Source: Hermetia illucens
Taxonomy: Eukaryota > Arthropoda > Insecta > Diptera > Stratiomyidae
Direction: 5' to 3'
Assembly (NCBI RefSeq): GCF_905115235.1
Contig: NC_051852.1
Span: forward strand, 140,974,027-141,038,026
Length of the DNA: 64,000 nucleotides
The position numbers and the translations under genes were made by a program. Positions 58,201 to 64,000 of the stretch are shown here, one piece after another. Within the stretch, counting starts at the first letter, position 1; every line of letters begins with the position of its first letter. Below the pieces are notes generated by a model. It ran no database searches, was not told the origin of the DNA, and worked only from the letters and a program-made list of their open reading frames with translations.

Positions 58201-61200
58201 GTAACTGACCAAATCCCTTGGGCGAAGAACTAATAAAGCTTTTCTGCTGGTCAGGAAAAAACGAGCAACTTGTGAAGAGCGGACGTGCTTTGTGCTCATG
58301 AGAAACTCTCCCAGATTTTCCGCTATCTGTAGAATCTCGGCGAATCAATGCCTGACGATTGGCGAATCAATGCCTGACGATTGGCAGCGAGGCATAATCT
58401 GTCTCATACATAAAAAGGGAGATATCACACAGTGCAGCAATTATAGAGGTATCACGTTGCTGAGTACCATCTATAAGATATTCTCCACTATCTTGCTAGG
58501 CCGGATAGCCCCATACGCCCAGAACATCATTGGCCCATACCAAAGAGGCTTCACTCCAGGCAAATCAGCAACAGATCAGATTTTCTCTCTGCGGCAGGCG
58601 ATGGAAAAACTGTTGGAATATGGACAACAGTTGCACCATCTATTCATCGACTTTAAAGCCGCCTATGATAGCATAGCCAGGGTAAAACTGTACACGGCCA
58701 TGAGAGAATTCGGTATCCCGACGAAATTAATAAGACTGACTAGGCTGACCCTGACCAATGTGCGAGGCCAGATAAAAGCAGCAGGATCACTCTCAAGACC
58801 ATTCGACATCAACAACGGTCTACGACAAGGGGATGCGCTATCATGCGTCCTCTTTAACCTGGCCCTCGAGAAGGTGATCCGTGATGCTGAGGTGAATGCA
58901 AGAGGTACGATCCTCTTCAAGTCCACCCAACTACTGGCCTATGCTGACGATATCGACATCATGGGAAGAACCACCCGAGACGTTCAAACTGCCTTCATCC
59001 AGATCGAGCAGGCGGCGCGAGATCTTGGGCTGCACATCAATGAAGGCAAGACAAAATACATGGTGGCAACGTCAGCACCGAAGACGAATCAACCAACAAC
59101 ATCAAACCGCACTGGTCAAACACAAGCACGAACAAGAATAAGGATAGGAGAATACAACTTTGAGACCGTTGACAATTTCTCCTATCTAGGGTCGAAAATC
59201 ACAACCGATAACAACTACGATGATGAAATCCGCGCACGGTTGTTGTCAGCCAACAGAGCCTACTTCAGCTTACAAAGACTGTTCCGCTCGAAACGTCTCA
59301 CCATAGGGTCAAAGCTCTTACTGTACAAGACTATGATCTTGCCAGTCCTCATGTATTCCTCGGAAACTTGGGTTCTTAGCAAGAAAAATTGCGAACTCTT
59401 GGCCGCGTTCGAGAGAAGAATCCTCCGAAGAATTTTTGGCCCCCTACATGAGGATGGACGATTCCGTAGCCTACACAATGACGAAATCTATGAGCGATAC
59501 CATGACCGTCCGGTTGTGGATAAAATCCGGCTCAATAGGTTACGGTGGGCGGGTCACTTAATCCGTATGGATGAAGATGATCCCACCCGGAAAGTCTATA
59601 AGGGCAATATCTATGGTAGGAAAAGAAGACGAGGCAGACCCTGCCTAAGATGGAGCGATGGCGTGGGCCAGGACGCCAGACGGCTTTTAGGGATATCGAA
59701 TTGGTGGACCTCGGCGCAAAACCGGGATGTCTGGAGTTCCTTATTAAGGCAGGCCTACACCGGATGCCGGTTGTTGCGCCGTTGATGATGATGATGATGT
59801 AGAATCTCGGCAGTACGCGGTTTCAAAGTCACTAATCTAAAAAATCTAAAGATTTCGCTTCCCATCTGCTCTTCAGCCGATTATGACGACACTAAATGGC
59901 CAGCTTCTATAAACTGTAGTCGACTTAACTGATAAGGTGTACGCATTGCGGAAGCAGAAACACGCTTAATGCAATTATTGCCAAGCCAACTTGTAGAGCT
60001 ACGAACAGGAGTCCTCTGTAATTAATTCTTCCAGGTCTCATTCACAATCTACACGCGAAAGTTTTTGTCCCCAGGATATATGCTGGTGTCACCGGAAATT
60101 TAATGCTGAAAGCACCAAATGCGTTAAACCCAGCGTATTGAGGTCTCTACAACCAAAAAAGCACCACTTGCTACACATGGAGTTGCCCACTTTACTCTTA
60201 ACCTTGGGGTTAGGATTTCCTTAGAAATTTATTGTAGCAGACGTTTCTAATCTTGTTCAGCACCATTTGCCTTGGAGAATTTACCATCAAGATAATTACT
60301 AGAGAAATTCCGTATGATGACAACTTACTGGAGTCTCCGCAAATAACTAGCTCGGACGGAACCGGAAAAACGGGGTGTCACCGAACTAAGCATCATATAG
60401 TTATAATGTCAGCATCACCAGATGCTTCAAAACTCAGACGATTAGCTCCAGGATTAGGATATTACCAATAGTCCCTGTATATGATGCCGAAAGAAAATAA
60501 CTAGTAGAGACCGTGCGGAGGTTATCATACATTCATCAGTCGAACTTGTGCCGACAATTATCCAGTTCGGTCCACTCAAGATTTCGATGACGCGTGCAAC
60601 GGAAAGAATGTTTTCTCAATAATAGACCTGATAAGAGCATTTAACAAGATCCCGGTATCTGAAGAAGACATACTGCCATTGGAAAACCGTTTGGCCTCCA
60701 GGAGTTGTCGTCTACAGTAACGGTTTACAGATTGCAGTGCAAATGCCCCAGCGATTCATCGACGAGACTTTGGGAAGTTTGGTTCTCTGCTGTGCCTAGA
60801 TCGATGACATAGTAGTATCATCATCTTTGCCTGAAGGGAACGCCGCTTAAAAAATCTATTTCATAAGTTAAAACTATACGGAGTGGTGGCGAATCCAAGC
60901 AAATATATTTTTGGTCAACTAGAGGGGAGTTGTGTTAGTTAGCATATCTGGTCTCAAAGTAGGAACACGTCCTTTACCAGTCAAAGTCAAAGCGATCCAG
61001 TCATACTCGTAACTAACCAAGGTGAAATAGCGCGTATGTTTGTTTAACCATCGCAATCATATTTTTGTCATTACTATTCATCATCATCAACGGCGCAACA
61101 ACCGGTAGCCGGTCTAGGCCTGCCTTAATAAGGAACTTCAGACATCCCGGTTTATCGCCGAGGTCCACAAATTCGATATTCCTAAAAGCTGTCTGGTGTT

Positions 61201-63901
61201 CTGACCTACACCATCGCTCCATCTTAGGCAGGGTTTGCCTCGTCTTCTTTTTCTACCATCGATATTGCCCTTATAGACTTTTCGGGTGAGATCATTATCA
61301 TCCATACGGATTAAGTGACCCGCCCACCAGAACCTATTGAGCCAGATTTTATCCATAACCAAACGGTCGTGGTATCGCTCATAGATTTGTCGTTAGGTAG
61401 GCTACGGAATCGTCTATCCTCATGTAGGAGGAGGAGTATTCTTCTCTCGAAGGCGGCCAACAGTTCGTAATTTCTCTTGTTAACAACCTAAGTTTCCGAG
61501 TAATACATAAGGACTGTCAAGATCATTGTCTTTTATAGTAAGAGTTTTGCCCCTATGGTGAGAGGTTTCGAGCGGAACAGTTTTTGTAAGCTGAAATAGG
61601 CTCCGTTGGCTGACAACAACCGTGCGCGGATTTCACCGTCGTAGCTGTTATCCGTTGTGATTTTCGACCCTAGATGGGAGAAATTATCAACGGTCTCAAA
61701 GTTGTAGTCTCCTATCTTTATTCTTCCCGTTTGACCAGTGCGGTTTGATGTTGTTGGTTGGTTGGTTTTTGGTGCTGACGTTGCCACCATATATTTTGTC
61801 TTGCCTTCGATGATGTCCAGCCCAAGATCTCGCGGCAAGCGTTGCCTGCTCGATCTGGATGAAGGCAGTTTGTACGTCTCGGGTGGTTCTTCCCATGATG
61901 TCGATGTCGTCAGCATAGGCCAGCAAGCAGTTGGGTAGACTTAAAGAGGATCGTACCTCTTGCATTCACTTCAGCATCACGGATCACTTTCTCCAGGGCC
62001 AGGTTAAAGAGGACGCATGATAGGGCTTGTCGTAGACCGTTGTTGATGTCGAATGGTCTTGAGAGTGATCCTGCTGCTTTTATCTGGCCTCGCACATTGA
62101 TCATGGTCAGCCTGGTCAGTTTTATCAATTTCCTTGGGATTCTCTCATGGCCGTGCACAGTTTTACCCTGGCTATGCTATCATAGGCTGCTTTAAAGTCT
62201 ATGAATAGATGGTGCAACTGTTGTCCATATTCCAACAGTTTTTCCATCGCTTGTCGCAGAGAGAAAATCTGATCTATTGCTGATTTGCCTGGAGTAAAGC
62301 CTCTTTGTTATAGGCCAATGATGTACTGAGCGTATGGGGCTATCTGGCCTAGCAAGATAGTGGAGAATATCTTATAGATAGTAATCAGCAACGTCATTAC
62401 TATTCCCTGAAGCCGTTTTATGAATTTCCTTTCATCACAACGGGTGGACCGATTTGGTACGGAGTTTATCATCTTTACGGTTCGCAAGAGGTTAACCTCA
62501 GTGGCCCAGGATATTTCCGTCATTTAGATGATATCGGGTATTTTTTCACTGATATCCAGCACGTATTCGCGGTTGTTGGCGGTTGGGGTTTGCGGAACGG
62601 TACTGCCTGACCATGGTGACCCCTTTCTCATCCTGGACGGAGGTAGCCGTCGAAGTTGCCTGAGAAGTCTTTCACGTATATATCTCTAGATTTGTTAGGC
62701 CAATTCGGGTCATCTCAGATCAGAGAAGATAGTTTGAACCTAGATTGTTTCAGATGCTCAGTATCCTGATTGGCGTCATCCATGTCATCGTGCAGCTAAT
62801 AGTATGGTCCTGCGTTTTAATTTTCAGCTTAAAGTAGCAATGTGCTGTCGTGCTACTACCGCGCTGAAGACAGGTAAGGCAGCGTTTCCAAATGCTATGC
62901 ACAGACAATGAAAGTCGACTCGACAAGTACTTCCGATATTCAAGAACTTCCGACAGCTAGCTATGTCTTCATCCGTAATGACACCATAGTAATGCAATAT
63001 AGCCGGATCATATTTGGTGATCAACAAGCAGCGGATACATTTTTAATTATGAAGGTATTGGACGTATCATCATAGTGTCCATCGATCGACTCAAACTCCC
63101 TTACGCAATGGGTGACGGCATCGAAAAGATCTCACATCAACAACAGGATAATGCCCGTCCCCGCGAGGGACATCCCAAAAATTGGCCAACCTCCTGTTGA
63201 ACAACTTTTGGTGGTAAACCGAGTAAATACTAGTAAAAATAACACCATTCCAGCAGGGGATAGTAGCTACGAAGAATAACGGGGGTCGAGAACTTGTTCT
63301 CTAGGAGTAGGTAACAAATAGTATAACTTTCACATATGCTATTAGAGAAAACTCCCAAATGAAGCATTCTCAGATAGTACCACTTTTTCTTATAAATCTA
63401 CGTGAATACGCTGGTAAATGCATACACATCCGGTAAACTACTCAATGCAAATTAACGGAGCCATAATCACATCTGGCTATGCATAAGCACTCACATTTCA
63501 ATATCAGGAAGGATTTCCTGCTTTATCACAATATCCTCAATATCTCGCATGAACTCCAACTCATCCTCATTACCATCGTCGTCGTCATAAAAACGTTCCC
63601 CATGATGGCCAGGTAATTTCAAGGATGGCACGGCATCCTTCTTTAAAAACCTCCTCGGATTTTTTATGTCCAACAACTCGGCCCGTAAATTCCTCTCATA
63701 GTCCTGTTTTCTGAAATGCATCGAACAAACCCGACTCGTATTCACGTTGAACTTCCTCTTGCGTCCGCACTTCGCTATCCATATGTCGCGAAACTTTTTA
63801 TTTTCACGTGGAAACCGGAAGAAACTAATAGTTCCTCCTTTGCCATCGCTGTATCGGTAGTTGTTCTCGGAATTGCAACCAAGCACAGCACAACGGACCA
63901 T
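45996..63901 (-). CDS. THAP-domain DNA-binding protein (three-exon model)
   Basis: Model: exon 1 63901-63495, exon 2 52138-51570, exon 3 46225-45996, 401 residues. Exon 1 ends AT before donor GTGAGT (overlapping a TGA, which hides the splice). Exon 2 starts after CCAG with the base that completes ATA; its donor is GTAATT and it leaves one base; exon 3 supplies two (GGT). All phases agree. The N-terminus is a C2CH THAP zinc finger: C4, C9, C59, H62, with P31, W41, F63 and an AVPSL motif at 90-94. An acidic stretch (FYDDDDGNEDELE) and a possible sumoylation site (IKQE) follow. Exon 2 is Ser/Thr/Asn/Gln-rich, and exon 3 has a predicted coiled coil. It is probably a nuclear, sequence-specific DNA-binding protein. 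Extra exons are possible. Confidence 0.75.
46345..47115 (-). repeat. GACA repeat, long copy
   Basis: Begins ACAAGCCGGGAAAACGGAAG and GGACGCTTCATTTATGAAAG, with GGTTTTGTGTATC, and runs through AAAGTACTAATCGAGACC and GTACACCCTCCTTTTGCATG to CGACGGACAGACAGACAGAC. It then passes directly into an R1-clade LINE. It lies in intron 2 of the THAP gene. It is the most complete example of the outer right end in the window. Confidence 0.75.
47116..48460 (+). mobile_element. R1-clade LINE next to a GACA tract
   Basis: Blocks: CGIFWCVSERYTQCDHQAIS (endonuclease end with DHQAI), PRKISRWSGKALDQQTFKEV, EAQGIAKVWDASMPRRYSFP, NYWWNSELASFRSACHRARR (linker), ADVNPWGSAYRIVMERFRGR, LFPQQEECTGTFEPPPT, GDNKALGLDGVPNKALKLVV and KLVLLPKPDKPTGEPSSYRP (fingers), then VVVTLDVKNALNSVKWHD (about 48370-48420). 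It ends before the YADD block, so the 3' half is missing. Frame breaks are present. It is R1 clade, a different subfamily from the 20.4 kb element. Confidence 0.75.
48520..49650 (+). repeat. Two imperfect tandem units of about 0.46-0.5 kb
   Basis: Unit 1 (about 48695-49140) and unit 2 (about 49200-49650) share, in order, CGATCAGA(C/T)CCGAGTCT, TACCATGG(G)AAC, GGGTGCCGTACTCCTT(A/T)G, TCTTGCATCCACCAGTAT and GATTGTGGT(C/G)ACAAAATCAA. Further partial similarity starts at 48520. They precede an RTE-like RT fragment in the same direction and may be its repeated 5' region. No coding potential is seen. Confidence 0.65.
49655..50140 (+). mobile_element. RTE-clade LINE, RT fragment
   Basis: GREQPIQIWKKKGSLVECSN, HRLMGLLPHTMKIFQSIFDK, then LHYMDLEKAFDRVAKLIWYA and LRQF. 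'MDLEKAFDRVxxxLIWxALR' is a hallmark of RTE reverse transcriptase. The fragment ends soon after this block. Confidence 0.7.
50150..51560. other. THAP intron 2, nothing recognised
   Basis: Intronic sequence between the RTE fragment and exon 2 of the THAP gene. Several open frames exist on both strands without known motifs. One short stretch at about 50220-50275 resembles 62690-62740 (both with GTCATCTC and AGAAGATA), suggesting a further unidentified repeat. Confidence 0.35.
51570..52138 (-). CDS. THAP-domain gene, exon 2 (low-complexity region)
   Basis: Coding from DADDANEIFPKLSAYLQLAS through a Ser/Thr/Asn/Gln-rich region (QQMVIAQQQSQQGKISLVPT, QPQLQLRPQAQHIIYN) to RSQRPATSSGA. The composition resembles transcription-factor activation regions. 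The reading frame is open across the whole exon and both splice signals are in phase with their neighbours. Confidence 0.7.
52520..52760 (+). repeat. GACA repeat, diverged fragment
   Basis: CAAGGTTTTGTGGAAAATAA, TATTAAAATTGGTTCACTG, CCTGTCTATCTG, AAATTTGGTGGGAAG and CCATGCAAGTG follow the order of the 53.92 kb copy. It is more diverged and stops about halfway. Confidence 0.65.
52850..53690 (-). mobile_element. R1-like LINE, degraded endonuclease region
   Basis: Minus strand: an ORF1 C-terminal trace (about 53690-53470), then the endonuclease (about 53340-53190) with IAFSSIYLTLNEMILDFRHK, which parallels SFSVCLTPNEMMPDFRQK at 25.6 kb, and the linker toward 52860. Full of stops. Same subfamily as the 24.6-26.8 kb element by block order. 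Confidence 0.55.
53920..54488 (+). repeat. GACA repeat, left part of an interrupted copy
   Basis: Starts TTTTTTTAAGGTTTTGTGTA with the hairpin AAGGTTTTG/CAAAACCTT, then ATGTCTGTCTGTCTGTCACA, ACGGCTAAACCGATCCGAAC, AAATTTGGTGGACAG, the mid part TTTTTTCACCGGATATAG and AAACCCCCTTTAGATTCA. It is cut by a Tc1 element at 54491 and resumes at 56157. Confidence 0.8.
54491..56156 (-). mobile_element. Complete-looking Tc1-like (DD34E) transposon with IR/DR ends
   Basis: 1666 bp bounded by TA on both sides (54489-54490 and 56157-56158). Terminal repeats begin CACTAGGCAGAAAAAGTG on the left and CACTCGCTAGAAAAAATG on the right (inverted), both followed by TGCGTACACT. A second, inner pair based on CAGTAGAAAAAGTCTGCG lies at 54693-54715 and, inverted, at 55933-55955. 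These inner repeats sit 202 and 201 bases from their ends, a symmetric IR/DR arrangement. The transposase frame inside is open. Confidence 0.88.
54765..55793 (-). CDS. Tc1-family transposase, intact frame
   Basis: 342 residues from the ATG of MELKRKEICVSERKVIMKLW; the six upstream in-frame codons begin at a GTG and are excluded. It would cut and paste the element at TA sites. Visible parts: a bipartite helix-turn-helix DNA-binding region (about 10-110) with the GRPS linker motif at 60-63 (SKPRSGRPSKLSI), then the DDE catalytic domain with Asp155 (LFSDESKY), Asp246 (MHDNDPKHT) and Glu281 (SPDLNPIEHLW), 34 residues between the last two. The glycine-rich box HGGGGIMIWGCM is kept. Length equals typical Tc1 transposases (about 340). 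There is no stop or frameshift, unlike every other transposase here. Confidence 0.92.
   Translation of the reverse strand: MELKRKEICVSERKVIMKLWEEGKSFREIARTVGRRHSSVQRVVNNFKSTGIITSKPRSGRPSKLSIRERRSIIGSVKKNPRITAPQIAKDIELKFNKKICADTARKILKRAGYHGRVARKKPFISLTNRRKRIKFANKYVNQSNEFWENVLFSDESKYCIFGIKGRKIVWRKACTALNKENLMPTVKHGGGGIMIWGCMASGGVGNLQFIESTMDKYDYLNILKRNLKQSAENLRLGGEFYFMHDNDPKHTAEVNKLWLLYNVPKQLHTPPQSPDLNPIEHLWDLLERRIRQYDITSKDMLKNVLQEEWNKISVEETSKLVSSMPKRLKEVIKRKGYPTSY
56159..56345 (+). repeat. GACA repeat, right part of the interrupted copy
   Basis: Continues from 54488: GCTAAATTTCATGGAAATCA, AAAGTTATAGCAGTTCAAAC, AATTTCGTACGAG, GAATAATTGACATTCG. The same blocks recur in order at about 56545-56650 in the next copy. 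Confidence 0.7.
56346..56710 (+). repeat. GACA repeat, second copy in tandem
   Basis: Begins again with TTTTTAAGGTTTTGTGTAAA directly after the previous copy, lacks the GTCT tract and first part, then has GTCCCATTCCGGTATCTG, TTACTAATAGTATATTA and TTATAGCAGTTCAAAC. An internal deletion joins the terminal hairpin start to the middle. Confidence 0.7.
56930..57600 (-). mobile_element. RTE-clade LINE, C-terminal fragment
   Basis: Minus strand: FKYLEGQVTAIARTQRFKNL, STISANGELHNEIVSRINAT, WHSPTGVLCDRRISTRPKSK and then LQERRFRRCGHVIYANENST. 'SARINA-W-KWR-TTGVLCD-R' and 'ERRLRWYGHV' are the RTE C-terminal signatures. A tandem duplication of about 60 bases, carrying GGCAATGGCAGTAACCTGCC twice (57496 and 57541), interrupts the start. 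Confidence 0.7.
57612..57690 (+). repeat. GACA repeat, outer right end
   Basis: ACACAAAACCTTTTATACCT, GAAGCGTCAAGCTTCCCGTT and TCCCGACTTGTT correspond, inverted, to the starts of the copies at 20025 and 46345. ACACAAAACCTT is the inverse of AAGGTTTTGTGT at the other end, so the repeat has short inverted ends. Confidence 0.7.
57880..57986 (-). ncRNA. Second hammerhead-like motif within an inverted repeat
   Basis: Minus strand: AGCACTGATGA, a hairpin GGGAAC/AAGTG/GTTCCC, then GAAATATCGGC. AACTTGTT before the core and AACAAGTT about 80 bases further on belong to a 14-bp inverted repeat (AATAAAAACTTGTT). This resembles the end of a Penelope-like element, but no RT is visible nearby. As at 29.4 kb there is one extra A before stem II. 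Confidence 0.4.
58341..59785 (+). CDS. LINE-A reverse transcriptase, open frame
   Basis: Open frame of about 480 codons with no internal stop, lacking the endonuclease and most of the fingers. Blocks: PDDWQRGIICLIHKKGDITQ, CSNYRGITLLSTIYKIFSTI, PYQRGFTPGKSATDQIFSLR, HHLFIDFKAAYDSIARVKLY (first catalytic Asp), NNGLRQGDALSCVLFNLALE, QLLAYADDIDIMGRTTRDVQ (YADD), GLHINEGKTKYMVATS, FSYLGSKITTDNNYDDEIRA, and a C-terminal RLRWAGHLIRMDEDDPTRKV with GRKRRRGRPCLRW. The palm is complete. Similar proteins occur in many insects, but I could not settle the clade (RTE-like or I-group). It is 5'-truncated and so probably not autonomous. Confidence 0.8.
58341..59797 (+). mobile_element. LINE-A, youngest copy, with target-site duplication
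   Basis: 5'-truncated LINE bounded by the 13-bp duplication TGTAGAATCTCGG (58328-58340 and 59798-59810). Its 3' end is ACCGGATGCCGGTTGTTGCG, CCGTTGATGATGATGATGA: a GAT-repeat tail, not poly(A). One open frame runs from the 5' junction to the tail. Its first 22 bases are duplicated in tandem at the junction (58339-58360 and 58361-58382), a common result of target-primed insertion. It lies in THAP intron 1, on the opposite strand to that gene. Confidence 0.9.
59811..60535. other. THAP intron 1, nothing recognised
   Basis: Intronic stretch after the LINE-A insertion. Short open frames without known motifs. No repeat could be matched to others in the window. Confidence 0.35.
60540..60960 (+). 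mobile_element. Ty3/Gypsy-type reverse transcriptase fossil, short fragment
   Basis: A small, broken remnant with the look of an LTR-retrotransposon reverse transcriptase. No terminal repeats and no other domains are recognisable. It is old and clearly dead. Confidence 0.5.
61080..62392 (-). mobile_element. LINE-A copy with target-site duplication, 5'-truncated
   Basis: Antisense copy in THAP intron 1. A 13-bp match GTCATTACTATTC at 61067-61079 and 62393-62405 brackets it; a base or two at the edges may be shared by chance. The 3' tail TCATCATCATCAACGG is the inverted GAT tail. Right to left it has ITIYKIFSTILLGQIAPYAQ, ATDQIFSLRQAMEKLLEYG-like DNA, PRKLIKLTRLTMINVRGQIK, LSCVLFNLALEKVIRDAEVN, LLAYADDIDIMGRTTRDVQT and KDRRLQL, with several small frame changes. 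It is older than the 58.3 kb copy. Confidence 0.85.
62406..63490. other. THAP intron 1, nothing recognised
   Basis: Intronic DNA just downstream of exon 1. Open frames are short and unrecognised. The part at 62690-62760 shares a short motif with 50200-50275, hinting at an uncharacterised repeat. Confidence 0.35.
63495..63901 (-). CDS. THAP-domain gene, exon 1
   Basis: Starts MVRCAVLGCNSENNYRYSDG. Zinc-binding C-x4-C at 4 and 9, then C-x2-H in RVCSMHF at 59-62. The conserved FP (30-31), W41 and the basic stretch GRKRKF fit DNA binding by the THAP fold. RRFLKKDAVPSLKLP supplies the AVPTIF-like end of the domain. The frame could also be closed by the TGA at 63491-63493 to make a 136-residue protein if intron 1 is retained. 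Confidence 0.85.
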
Positions 63902-64000
63902 TTCTGCGGTTGCACTTAAGATTAATTAAGATCCAAAAAGATGGCAGGGAAAATCGTTAATTAGATTTGGTGCAGAGTTTTCAATAGGAGGTTACTAGTC

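Noticed and set aside
63491-63901. A complete 136-residue THAP protein ending at the TGA
   Set aside because: The TGA overlaps a strong GTGAGT donor, and two downstream exons continue the frame in phase, so splicing is the better reading. Intron retention could still give the short form.
1-64000. CRISPR arrays, operons or rRNA genes
   Set aside because: No regularly spaced short direct repeats, no gene clusters of bacterial type and no rRNA sequence were seen; the splicing and transposon content are those of an insect.

Overview
This looks like a transposon-rich stretch of an insect nuclear genome, most likely a fly in the broad sense. It has spliced host genes with GT..AG introns, a SAM-domain protein matching insect Aveugle, a secreted chymotrypsin-fold protease, and many insect-type elements (R1, LOA, RTE and CR1-like LINEs, Tc1/mariner elements, a Penelope-like element, a tRNA-derived SINE). 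I see nothing bacterial. The assignment to Diptera is inference.

Five host genes can be supported. (1) 4011-8381 (+): the last two coding exons of a TAB2/3-like gene (coiled coil plus NZF ubiquitin-binding finger), split by a 3.4 kb intron that holds an old Ty3/Gypsy fossil. (2) 23454-24227 (+): a single-exon, elastase-like secreted serine protease with a TATA box, an initiator and a poly(A) signal. (3) 36655-37332 (-): the splicing factor SYF2, head to head with (4) ave/Aveugle (+), exons 37750-37890 and 43364-43540, about 0.4 kb apart. (5) A THAP-domain gene on the minus strand, modelled here from three exons in matching phase (63901-63495, 52138-51570, 46225-45996). It spans 18 kb and converges on ave.

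The rest is mostly mobile DNA. 0.8-3.3 kb: LOA-like LINE (-). 9.5-13.6 kb: a CR1-like LINE bracketed by the inverted repeats of a DD37D (maT-like) transposon. 16.7-19.6 kb: a LINE-A fragment and a LOA-like LINE. 20.0-22.9 kb: an R1-clade LINE sitting inside the GACA tract of a dispersed repeat. 24.6-29.3 kb: R1-like and RNase H-bearing LINEs (-). 29.35-31.8 kb: a Penelope-like element (-) with a hammerhead-like motif, interrupted by a DD41D (rosa-like) transposon. 31.9-36.3 kb: a long LOA-like LINE (+). The ave and THAP introns hold five further LINE types, two DD34E Tc1 elements (one looks complete), SINE pieces and more copies of the dispersed repeat.

Two themes stand out. A dispersed repeat of roughly 0.8-0.9 kb (called 'GACA repeat' here), with a GTCT/GACA tract near one end and a terminal hairpin, has been hit repeatedly by other elements. 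Second, one LINE family ('LINE-A' here, with a GAT-repeat tail) is present five times; two copies have readable 13-bp target-site duplications, and one keeps an open reverse transcriptase frame, so it is probably the youngest retroelement in the window. Family labels come from motif recognition by eye; no database search was run.
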